Below are positions 1-5,040 of a DNA stretch of 5,385 nt, in pieces. The stretch is taken from assembly GCA_018882545.1 (NCBI GenBank), contig VERS01000189.1:1-5385 (forward strand). Direction: 5' to 3'. Origin of the DNA: Mycobacterium sp. (GTDB taxonomy: Bacteria; Actinomycetota; Actinomycetes; Mycobacteriales; Mycobacteriaceae). Below the pieces are notes generated by a model. It worked only from the letters and a program-made list of their open reading frames with translations, did no database searches and was not told the origin of the DNA. Each line of letters opens with the position of its first letter. Positions within the stretch are counted from its first letter, which is position 1. The translations under genes and the position numbers were made by a program.

Positions 1-116
1 CACCCGGCCAGTTCGTCCAGCCGGCCCGACCTCCGCCCGGACCGGTTCCCGCACCGCCGCCGGTGCCCCCACCGCCGCCGGTCCCGGCCGCCGCAGCCTC
101 GGAGCCGGCGCCGTGA
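1..116 (+). CDS. C-terminal end of an upstream Mce-family protein (probably the MceE position), partial
   Basis: The reading frame whose codons start at position 3 is open from the left edge to the TGA at 114-116. It encodes about 37 residues that are almost entirely Pro, Ala, Val and Gly. Proline-rich tails are common at the C-termini of mycobacterial Mce proteins. The unit (A/P)PPPVP occurs twice in tandem, encoded by an 18-base repeat. The stop overlaps the GTG start of the next mce gene (GTGA, 113-116), as expected for translationally coupled mce operon genes. The operon order yrbEA-yrbEB-mceA-F would make this the MceE lipoprotein, but no diagnostic domain is inside the window, so that identity is inferred from position only. 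Confidence 0.6.
   Translation, partial: PGQFVQPARPPPGPVPAPPPVPPPPPVPAAAASEPAP
101..104 (+). promoter_or_regulatory. Ribosome binding site of the MceF-position gene
   Basis: GGAG lies 8 bases before the GTG at 113 and inside the last codons of the upstream gene. It supports GTG 113 as the start and coupled translation across the 4-base overlap. Confidence 0.6.
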
Positions 117-1363
117 TCGGCACGGTCGCCGACGGCATCGTCGGAGCGGTCAAGTACGGCCACCGCAAGAAGGCCCTGCTTTCGGCGCTGGCCCTGCTGG
201 TGACCCTCATGGTCGGCCTCGCGTACCTCACGTTGGGCGCCTTGCGCTGGAATCCGCTGAAGTCGGTCTACCGGGTCAATGTCGAACTGCCCGCCTCGGG
301 CGGTCTGCTCGTCAATCAGGACGTGACCTTGCGCGGTATCCCGATCGGCAAGATCGACCAGCTCTCCCTCACCCGCGACGGCGTCGACGCCCGGATCAAG
401 ATCAACGACGGGATCGAGGTGTCGGAGTCCAGCAAAGCTCGGGTCGCCGGCCTGTCGGCGGCCGGGGAGCAGTACCTGGACTTCGACGGCGGCACCGGCG
501 AGGCACCGTTCCTGGCCGACGGGTCCACCTTCGCCATGGGCAAGACCGACGTCCCGGTCACCCTGGCGCAGTTGCTCGCCCATTCCGACGGGATGCTCAA
601 GCAGATCGACACCGACAAGTTCGAGCTCATCAAAAAAGAGTTGGGCATGAGCAAGGACGGCCCGCAGAAACTCGACGACCTCATCGAGGGTGGCCTCTAC
701 CTGATCTCCACCCTGGACGGAGTGCTGCCGCAGACTACGAGCATCCTGAGCACCAGCCGGGTGACCCTGCAGTTGGTCTCCGACAAGCAGGAGGGCATGA
801 AGGTCGCCACCGGCAACTTCGACAAAGTCTTCGACGGAGTGAACCGGATGACCGGCGGCTTCCGTCAGCTGACCGAGCAGGGACCGAAAACCTTCGGGGC
901 GGTTGACAACCTGTTCACCGACAACTCCGAGACAATGGTGCAGTTGCTCGGCGACCTGACCACCGTTTCGGAGTTGCTCTACCTGCGGGTGCCGGCCCTC
1001 AACGCGCTGTTCCCGACCTACCGCGGCTCGCTGTTCGACTCGTTCAGCAGCATCATCCACGACGGCGGGTTCTGGGTGAACATGGACATCTACCCGCGGT
1101 ACGCCTGCGACTACGGCACCCCGCGTCTGCCACCGGCCTCGGCGGACTACCCGGAGCCGTTCATGTACACCTACTGCCGTGACACCGACCCCGCTGTGCT
1201 GATCCGCGGCGCCAAGAATGCGCCGCGGCCGGCCGGTGACGACACCTACGGCCCGCCGCCCGGCGCGGACCTGGGCAAACAGACCGATCCCTCCCCGCAG
1301 GGCCGGTTCTCCGTACCCACCCCCTACGGCGGTCCGACCCTGCCGATCGAGCCACCCCGTTGA
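113..1363 (+). CDS. MCE family protein, MceF position (lipid-transporter substrate-binding subunit)
   Basis: This 416-residue protein has the usual length and layout of actinobacterial Mce proteins. A short basic N-terminus (about 1-20, including HRKK) precedes one membrane anchor (about 21-43). An MlaD/MCE domain follows at about 51-126, with the family pattern GGLLVNQDVTLRGIPIGKI at 63-81 and GEQYLDF near 118-124. A helical region of about 150-315 comes next, then a C-terminal part with two cysteines (332 and 355) that could form a disulfide, and a Pro/Gly-rich tail. Mce subunits line a hydrophobic tunnel across the periplasm and move lipids or sterols from the outer mycomembrane to the YrbE permease and Mkl ATPase. 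There is no lipobox, so it is not the MceE-type lipoprotein. Being the last mce gene before a Mas gene suggests MceF. The start is GTG, overlapping the upstream stop and preceded by GGAG. The N-terminus is unlike the Mtb Mce4F sequence I remember, so the mce cluster type (mce1-8) is not assigned. Confidence 0.9.
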   Translation: MIGTVADGIVGAVKYGHRKKALLSALALLVTLMVGLAYLTLGALRWNPLKSVYRVNVELPASGGLLVNQDVTLRGIPIGKIDQLSLTRDGVDARIKINDGIEVSESSKARVAGLSAAGEQYLDFDGGTGEAPFLADGSTFAMGKTDVPVTLAQLLAHSDGMLKQIDTDKFELIKKELGMSKDGPQKLDDLIEGGLYLISTLDGVLPQTTSILSTSRVTLQLVSDKQEGMKVATGNFDKVFDGVNRMTGGFRQLTEQGPKTFGAVDNLFTDNSETMVQLLGDLTTVSELLYLRVPALNALFPTYRGSLFDSFSSIIHDGGFWVNMDIYPRYACDYGTPRLPPASADYPEPFMYTYCRDTDPAVLIRGAKNAPRPAGDDTYGPPPGADLGKQTDPSPQGRFSVPTPYGGPTLPIEPPR

Positions 1364-1370
1364 CGGCCGC

Positions 1371-1375
1371 AGGAG
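1371..1375 (+). promoter_or_regulatory. Ribosome binding site upstream of the Mas gene
   Basis: AGGAG directly abuts the ATG at 1376, leaving no spacer, and sits 12 bases before the ATG at 1388. That argues against 1376 and in favour of 1388 as the initiation codon. Confidence 0.5.
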
Positions 1376-1387
1376 ATGCGCGCACCG

Positions 1388-2074
1388 ATGCCAGCCATAA
1401 TCCCTTCCATGACCAATAAAGGAACCGACGCCGCGGAGACCGCCGCTGACGCCATCGCCGACACCATCGCCGACGCCACAGCCGCCGATGAGACGACGAT
1501 CCAGGTCGGCACCGACGCTGAAATCCTGAGCGACGTGGACGGCTTGCACATCGTCGAATCCGACGACGTTGTGGCGGTGTCGGAGACCGCGGCCTCGACG
1601 AGCCGGGGTTTGGTGGCGCCGGCCCTGATCGGCGCCCTGGCCGCCGCCCTGGCCGGGATGGGGTTCTTCGGCTGGAAGTTCTGGCAGCAGCATCAGATCG
1701 ACCAGGCCCGGGAGGAGGCGCAGCGGGCGGCGGTCTCCTACGCCCAGATCCTGACCAGCGTGGACTCCAACAACGTCGACGAGAACTTCAAGCAGGTTCT
1801 GGACGGCGCGACCGGCGAGTTCAAGGACATGTACTCCAAATCCAGTGTGGAACTGCGCCAGCTTCTCATCGAGAACAAGGCGACCGCACACGGCGTCGTC
1901 GTGGAGTCGGCGGTGCAGGAGGCCAGCAAGGACCGGGCCGTGGTGCTGTTGTTCGTCGACCAGTCGGTCAGCAACACCAAACTGCCCGATCCGCGCATTG
2001 ACCGCAGCCGTATGAAGATGACCCTGGAGAAGGTCGACGGCAGTTGGCGGGCAAGCAAAGTCGAGCTCCCGTAA
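1388..2074 (+). CDS. Mce-associated membrane protein (Mas family)
   Basis: The protein has about 228 residues if it starts at 1388. In-frame ATGs also occur at 1376 and 1409. 1376 is poor because AGGAG touches it, and 1409 has no ribosome site. From the 1388 start, a long acidic, Ala/Asp/Thr-rich N-terminus (about 1-70) looks disordered and contains the near-repeat DAIADTIADATAAD. One membrane helix follows at about 75-98, ending FFGWKFWQQ. The rest is a compact extracytoplasmic domain like the Mas/NTF2-like fold, finishing in DGSWRASKVELP, an ending typical of these proteins. Genes of this kind follow mceF in most mycobacterial mce operons, and in Mtb they are thought to stabilise Mce complexes (as OmamA does for Mce1/Mce4). 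The gap from the mce gene is about 24 bases on the same strand, so it is very likely in the same operon. Which characterised Mas protein it matches was not determined. Confidence 0.85.
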   Translation: MPAIIPSMTNKGTDAAETAADAIADTIADATAADETTIQVGTDAEILSDVDGLHIVESDDVVAVSETAASTSRGLVAPALIGALAAALAGMGFFGWKFWQQHQIDQAREEAQRAAVSYAQILTSVDSNNVDENFKQVLDGATGEFKDMYSKSSVELRQLLIENKATAHGVVVESAVQEASKDRAVVLLFVDQSVSNTKLPDPRIDRSRMKMTLEKVDGSWRASKVELP

Positions 2075-2076
2075 CC

Positions 2077-2081
2077 GGAGG
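2077..2081 (+). promoter_or_regulatory. Ribosome binding site of the DUF3298 gene
   Basis: GGAGG lies 7 bases before ATG 2089 and just after the TAA of the Mas gene. It fixes 2089 as the start and rejects the in-frame TTG at 2044, which lies inside the Mas gene and has no ribosome site. Confidence 0.75.
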
Positions 2082-2088
2082 ACAGCTG

Positions 2089-2880
2089 ATGCGGACAACG
2101 AAGCGGATGGTCGGACTCGCCGTCGCGGCGATGGCCGCGGCGGCCACGGTCGTCACTGCCCCCACTGCCGTCGCGTCGCCCGTGTCGTTCTGCGATCAGA
2201 TCGGCGGCCAGTGGGACGGCCAGTACTGCCGAACATCGGTGTTGTCCGACCGCAACCCGGTCCGGCAGATCAACATCGCGATCCCCGCCGAGATCGACAA
2301 TCCCGTCATCGGCGGGGCGATCAGCGGCTACCTGACCACGTTGATGAACAACTGGCGGACGGCGGCGGCGCAGATGCACCAGAACAGCCGAGGCGACGCC
2401 AACTTCCAGGTGTTCCATCGCGGCAACATCCACACCGTGCTGTTCCACGAGACCTACGACTCGGAGAGCACAGGTCGCTTCGAAGGTGCGGCGATTCAAA
2501 GTGCCTACCGCACATTCGCTTTCGACTCCGCAGCCGGACGGCAGATCCAGCTTTCCGATGTGGTCGACGTCAATGCCATCCCGACCCTCGGCGCCCCCTA
2601 CATCCAGGCGGCGCTCGACCAGGCCGTGCCGCCGCATCAGCCCAACACCTACCCCTTCATCCCGGAGCGGTGGACCCCGGACAAGGTCTACTCCGGGGGG
2701 TACAAGGCGTGGGCGCTGACCCCGAACGAACTGATCCTCTACATGCCGGACTATCCGGTCGCCCGCGACACCCCCATCGACTTCACCCCGGCCAACTACA
2801 TCTGGGCGATCACCGGTGGGATCGTGCAGCCGCGGATACCGCTGAGCGCGTTGGCGCCTGCGCTGCGGGCTGGTATCTGA
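2089..2880 (+). CDS. Secreted DUF3298/RsiV-like protein, MPT64 relative
   Basis: The 263-residue protein has a clear Sec signal peptide: a basic start (MRTTKR), a hydrophobic Ala-rich core (about 8-24) and likely cleavage near TAVAS/PVS (about 29-31). The mature part starts with a cysteine pair (35 and 47, CDQIGGQWDGQYC) followed by NIAIPAEID. This closely parallels the mature N-terminus of Mtb MPT64 (a Cys pair, then INISLPSY), as I recall it. The remaining alpha/beta region to 263 matches the DUF3298/RsiV C-terminal layout: FEGAAIQSAYRTFAFD at about 131-146, a hydrophobic strand ELILYMP near 214-220, and a final basic-free PLSALAP segment. MPT64 and the related Rv1975 are exported; MPT64 is a secreted antigen reported to act as an esterase and to bind phospholipid. 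The mce3 locus of Mtb also has such genes nearby. The gene lies 14 bases after the Mas stop, so it is probably the last gene of this mce operon. Its substrate and precise role are unknown. Confidence 0.8.
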   Translation: MRTTKRMVGLAVAAMAAAATVVTAPTAVASPVSFCDQIGGQWDGQYCRTSVLSDRNPVRQINIAIPAEIDNPVIGGAISGYLTTLMNNWRTAAAQMHQNSRGDANFQVFHRGNIHTVLFHETYDSESTGRFEGAAIQSAYRTFAFDSAAGRQIQLSDVVDVNAIPTLGAPYIQAALDQAVPPHQPNTYPFIPERWTPDKVYSGGYKAWALTPNELILYMPDYPVARDTPIDFTPANYIWAITGGIVQPRIPLSALAPALRAGI

Positions 2881-2891
2881 GCGGGTTCGGT

Positions 2892-2897
2892 TAGCCT
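2892..2897 (+). promoter_or_regulatory. Candidate -10 box for leaderless transcription of the SpoIIM-like gene
   Basis: TAGCCT fits the actinobacterial TANNNT -10 consensus, and 7 bases separate it from ATG 2905. Transcription would therefore start at or next to the A of the start codon. No clear -35 box is visible, which is normal for many mycobacterial promoters. The lack of a proper Shine-Dalgarno before 2905 (only a G-run at 2898-2901) agrees with a leaderless mRNA. Confidence 0.5.
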
Positions 2898-2904
2898 GGG
2901 GTCG

Positions 2905-3897
2905 ATGGACGTCGATGCCTTCGTGCTCGCCCACCAGGGCAGTTGGGACCGGCTCGATGAGCTGACCAAGCGGCGCCGCCGGCTGACCGGGCCGGAGGTC
3001 GACGAACTCGTCGACCTCTATCAGCGGGTTTCGACACACCTGTCCACGGTGCGATCGACGTCGACCGATTCGGTGCTCATCGGCCGGTTGTCCGCTCTGG
3101 TCGCCCGGGCACGCTCGGCGGTCACCGGTGCACACGCCCCGCTATGGCGGGATTTCTTCCGATTCTGGACGGTCTCGTTCCCGGTGGTCGCCTACCGGGC
3201 CTGGCGGTGGTGGCTGGCCACCGCGGTGGTGTTCCTCGCGGTCGCAGTGCTGATCGCGGTGTGGGTGGCCGGCAATCCCGAGGTCCGCTCGGCACTGGGC
3301 ACCCCGGCCGAACTCGACCAGTTGGTCAACCACGACTTTGCGAACTACTACAGCGAGCACCCCGCCGGTTCCTTCGCGCTGCGGGTGTGGACCAACAACT
3401 CCTGGGTCGCGGCCCAGTGCATCGCCTTTGCCGTCCTGCTCGGCATCCCGATCCCGTGGGTGCTGTTCCAGAACGCCGCCAACGCCGGGTTGGTGGGGGG
3501 ACTGATGGCCGAGGCCGGAAAGCTCGATGTGCTTTTCGGGCTGCTCACCCCGCACGGGCTGCTGGAACTCACGGCGGTGTTTCTGGCCGGCGCGGCCGGG
3601 ATGCGCCTGGGCTGGCAGGTGATCGCGCCGGGGGATCGGCCCCGGGCGCAGGTACTCGCCGAGCAGGGCCGCGCGGTGGTGTCGGTGGCGGTGGGCCTGG
3701 TGGTGGTGCTGCTGGTGAGCGGGTTGATCGAGGCCCTGGTGACTCCGTCGTCGCTGCCGACAGCGGCCCGGATCGGCATCGGCGTTATCGCCGAAGTGCT
3801 GTTCCTGGTCTATGTGATCCACTTCGGTCGGCGCGCCGCCCGGGCCGGGGAGTCCGGGGATCTCGCCGACGCCCCCGATCTGCTCCCGGTTGCCTGA
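2905..3897 (+). CDS. Stage II sporulation protein M-like (SpoIIM/DUF95) membrane protein
   Basis: The protein has 330 residues, the usual length for actinobacterial SpoIIM-family proteins. A charged cytoplasmic N-terminal region (about 1-100, with the basic stretch TKRRRRLTG near 21-29) precedes about five or six membrane segments at roughly 103-123, 167-188, 190-205, 210-232, 257-278 and 290-307. The family signature is LLTPHGLLEL (213-222) followed by AGAAGMRLGW (228-237). The C-terminus is short, acidic and cytoplasmic. The family is named for a Bacillus engulfment protein, but mycobacteria do not make such spores. Here it is usually found beside MoxR ATPase and DUF58 genes, as in the Mtb region Rv3692-Rv3694c, where the DUF58 and SpoIIM genes also converge. 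A chaperone-like or envelope-related role with MoxR is an inference. The gene starts 24 bases after the DUF3298 stop. ATG 2905 is preferred because of the leaderless -10 and because it keeps the full N-terminal region. Confidence 0.88.
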   Translation: MDVDAFVLAHQGSWDRLDELTKRRRRLTGPEVDELVDLYQRVSTHLSTVRSTSTDSVLIGRLSALVARARSAVTGAHAPLWRDFFRFWTVSFPVVAYRAWRWWLATAVVFLAVAVLIAVWVAGNPEVRSALGTPAELDQLVNHDFANYYSEHPAGSFALRVWTNNSWVAAQCIAFAVLLGIPIPWVLFQNAANAGLVGGLMAEAGKLDVLFGLLTPHGLLELTAVFLAGAAGMRLGWQVIAPGDRPRAQVLAEQGRAVVSVAVGLVVVLLVSGLIEALVTPSSLPTAARIGIGVIAEVLFLVYVIHFGRRAARAGESGDLADAPDLLPVA

Positions 3898-3906
3898 CCC
3901 CACCCC

Positions 3907-3970
3907 GCGCGAGCAGACACTAACGACCCGAACTGCTCGGCGTGTCGGGGACTTTTGTGTCTGCTCGCGC
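3907..3970. terminator. Perfect 14-bp inverted repeat between convergent genes, likely bidirectional terminator
   Basis: The left arm GCGCGAGCAGACAC (3907-3920) and right arm GTGTCTGCTCGCGC (3957-3970) are exact reverse complements around a 36-base loop. After one mismatch, two more A-T pairs extend the stem inward. The loop has a smaller stem, CCGA (3928-3931) with TCGG (3937-3940). The element fills most of the 90-base gap between the SpoIIM-like stop and the DUF58 stop, where both transcripts need to end. It has a TTTT run (3953-3956) only inside the hairpin, so it is not a classical T-tailed terminator, as is common in mycobacteria. Confidence 0.7.
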
Positions 3971-3987
3971 AAGAGGGGCGAGGGCCC

Positions 3988-4896
3988 TCACAGCAGCCCG
4001 CCGGCCTTCATCGCCAGATAGCGGTCGGCCAGCGCGGGCGCCAGCGCGGACGGATCGGCGTCGACGACGTCGACCCCGCTGTTCCGCAGCGTCGATGCGA
4101 TGGCCCGCCGGTTATTGCGGGCCCGCTCGGCGGCCGCCGCGTCGTACACCCCGGCGGCGTCGGCGCGGGCGGCGGACAGTTCGTCGATCCGGGGATCACT
4201 GACCGCGGCGATCAGAACCCGATGACGGGCCGTCAGCCGCGCCAGCACCGGTAGCAGACCCTCCTGCAGGGCTGAAGGGTTCAGGTCGGTCAGGATCACC
4301 ACCAACGCCCGCCGGCCTACCCGGCGCAGGACTGTTGCCACCATCGCGGCGGCGTCCGACTCGACCAGAGCCGGTTCCAGCGGAGCCATCGCCGCCACGA
4401 TCTGAGCCAGAAGTTCGGCCCGCCGCGCGCCGAACACCGCCGCCCGGGTCACCTGATCGTGGGCCAGGAAGTCGACGTGGTCCCCGGCCCGGTCGGCCAA
4501 CGCCGCCAGCAGCAGTGCGGCGTCCATCGCCCAGTCCAGCCGCGGCCACCCGCTGGGGTCCCCGGTCGTGGGATCGACACCGACGCGACCGGCCGAGGTG
4601 CGCCCGCAGTCGACCACGATCACGACGCGTCTGTCCCGTTCGGGCCGCCAGGTGCGCACCACCACATCGGATCGCCGGGCGGTGGCGCGCCAGTCGATGG
4701 AGCGGACGTCATCGCCGACGACGTACTCGCGCAGCGAGTCGAACTCGGTGCCCGGTCCGCGAACCAGTACCGGCAGCAGGCCGTCGATCTCCCGAAGTCT
4801 GGCCAACCGCGCCGGTAAGTGCTTGCGGGACAGAAACGGTGGCAGCACCCGGACGCTACCCGGCACCGCGATGGAGCGCTGACGCCCGGCCAGCCC
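3988..4896 (-). CDS. DUF58 domain-containing protein, 5' end missing at the chimeric junction
   Basis: About 302 C-terminal residues are present. The first GTG-initiated start (4864-4866) is not real: the same frame continues upstream with GLAGRQRSIAVPGSVRVLPP, which is family-like sequence. The full protein should be about 420-440 residues with two N-terminal membrane helices, so about 120-140 residues are lost. The DUF58 signature is intact: PGTEFDSLREYVVGDDVRSI at about 48-67 (fragment numbering), then DWRATARRSD and the ERDRRVV segment. A von Willebrand A-like domain follows. Its first metal site reads DCGRT (about 96-100) instead of DxSxS, so MIDAS is degenerate; TD at about 203-204 (ILTDLNP) is a later metal-site position. 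DUF58 proteins usually work with MoxR AAA+ ATPases; that partner would lie upstream, beyond the junction. The gene converges with the SpoIIM-like gene, as in Mtb Rv3693/Rv3694c. Confidence 0.85.
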   Translation of the reverse strand, partial: GLAGRQRSIAVPGSVRVLPPFLSRKHLPARLARLREIDGLLPVLVRGPGTEFDSLREYVVGDDVRSIDWRATARRSDVVVRTWRPERDRRVVIVVDCGRTSAGRVGVDPTTGDPSGWPRLDWAMDAALLLAALADRAGDHVDFLAHDQVTRAAVFGARRAELLAQIVAAMAPLEPALVESDAAAMVATVLRRVGRRALVVILTDLNPSALQEGLLPVLARLTARHRVLIAAVSDPRIDELSAARADAAGVYDAAAAERARNNRRAIASTLRNSGVDVVDADPSALAPALADRYLAMKAGGLL

Positions 4897-4900
4897 GCCG
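4873..4900. other. Probable chimeric junction between mycobacterial and betaproteobacterial DNA
   Basis: The minus-strand DUF58 frame keeps family-like sequence up to the Gly codon at 4894-4896. It then changes to GDDG, where the family normally has GPLG. The plus-strand protease frame is PDZ-like from about 4876 onward and unlike any protease before that. Positions 4876-4896 (21 bases) make sense in both genes: ALTPGQP on the plus strand and GLAGRQR on the minus strand. A short shared word of this size is what a short-k-mer assembler would join on. Confidence 0.75.
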
Positions 4901-5001
4901 TCATCACCCTGCTGCGCGGCAAGAAGGAACTGGCGCTGAGCCTAGACATCGTGCAGCGCCAGCGCGTGGTGGCCGCCGCGCCCGGCAGGCGCCGGGAGTG
5001 A
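4876..5001 (+). CDS. C-terminal tail of an HtrA/Deg-type serine protease (end of PDZ domain), partial
   Basis: The 41 residues begin ALTPGQPAVITLLRGKKELA and end in a basic tail, GRRRE, then TGA at 4999-5001. The pattern PGQPA(V/x)xxxLRGxxEL is typical of the last strands of PDZ domains in periplasmic Deg/HtrA proteases. In Burkholderiales, such a trypsin-like protease gene is often convergent with tatC, which is the arrangement here. The catalytic domain and start are absent because the contig switches to mycobacterial DNA at about 4876-4896. The ATG at 4819 in the same frame lies antisense to the DUF58 gene and is not the true start. The family call rests on a short segment and on the neighbour, so it is moderate. 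Confidence 0.55.
   Translation, partial: ALTPGQPAVITLLRGKKELALSLDIVQRQRVVAAAPGRRRE
4981..4996 (+). terminator. GC hairpin at the end of the protease gene
   Basis: CCCGGC (4981-4986) pairs exactly with GCCGGG (4991-4996) around a 4-base loop. It lies in the last codons before the TGA, with no T-run after it. It may contribute to termination, but a hairpin this short can arise by chance in GC-rich DNA. Confidence 0.3.
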
Positions 5002-5006
5002 GCGCC

Positions 5007-5022
5007 GGCCGGCGCGCCGGCC
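5007..5022. terminator. Palindromic hairpin between convergent protease and tatC genes
   Basis: The 16-base perfect palindrome GGCCGGCGCGCCGGCC can fold as a 6-bp stem with a CGCG loop. It overlaps a second 14-base palindrome at 5002-5015. It occupies the 33-base gap between the two facing stop codons, so it may stop transcription in both directions. No T-tract is present. Confidence 0.45.
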
Positions 5023-5024
5023 CC

Positions 5025-5040
5025 GCTCAGGTGCTCAGGT
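5025..5040. repeat. 8-base direct repeat overlapping the tatC stop
   Basis: GCTCAGGT occurs twice with no gap (5025-5032 and 5033-5040). The second copy includes the tatC stop codon. It could be a small replication-slippage duplication. No function is evident. Confidence 0.5.

Noticed and set aside
2044..2088. Upstream TTG start for the DUF3298 protein
   Set aside because: It would add 15 residues before a perfect signal peptide and overlap the Mas gene. GGAGG is correctly spaced for ATG 2089.
1738..3135. Long open frame on the minus strand (465 codons) across three plus-strand genes
   Set aside because: It runs antisense through the Mas, DUF3298 and SpoIIM-like genes, all of which have convincing family features. 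The product is Arg/Gly/Asp-rich low-complexity sequence typical of high-GC shadow frames.
3142..3972. Open frame on the minus strand (276 codons) opposite the SpoIIM-like gene
   Set aside because: Composition is rich in His, Arg, Gln and Gly with no recognisable domain, while the plus strand encodes clear membrane helices and the SpoIIM signature.
4864..4866. GTG as the true start of the DUF58 protein
   Set aside because: Family-like sequence continues upstream in frame to 4896, and the protein would lack its membrane anchor and about a third of its length.
4819..5001. A complete 60-residue small protein starting at ATG 4819
   Set aside because: Its first half is antisense to the conserved DUF58 sequence and has no family look. 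Only the part from about 4876 resembles a PDZ protease end, so it is a truncated larger gene and not a small gene.
4870..5040. Natural horizontal transfer or insertion border
   Set aside because: No integrase, transposase, tRNA, direct-repeat pair or inverted repeat flanks the join. Both sides are ordinary chromosomal genes cut in mid-sequence.
5025..5040. The adjacent GCTCAGGT copies as a CRISPR or attachment site
   Set aside because: There are only two 8-base copies with no spacer, overlapping a stop codon; too short and too few for either.
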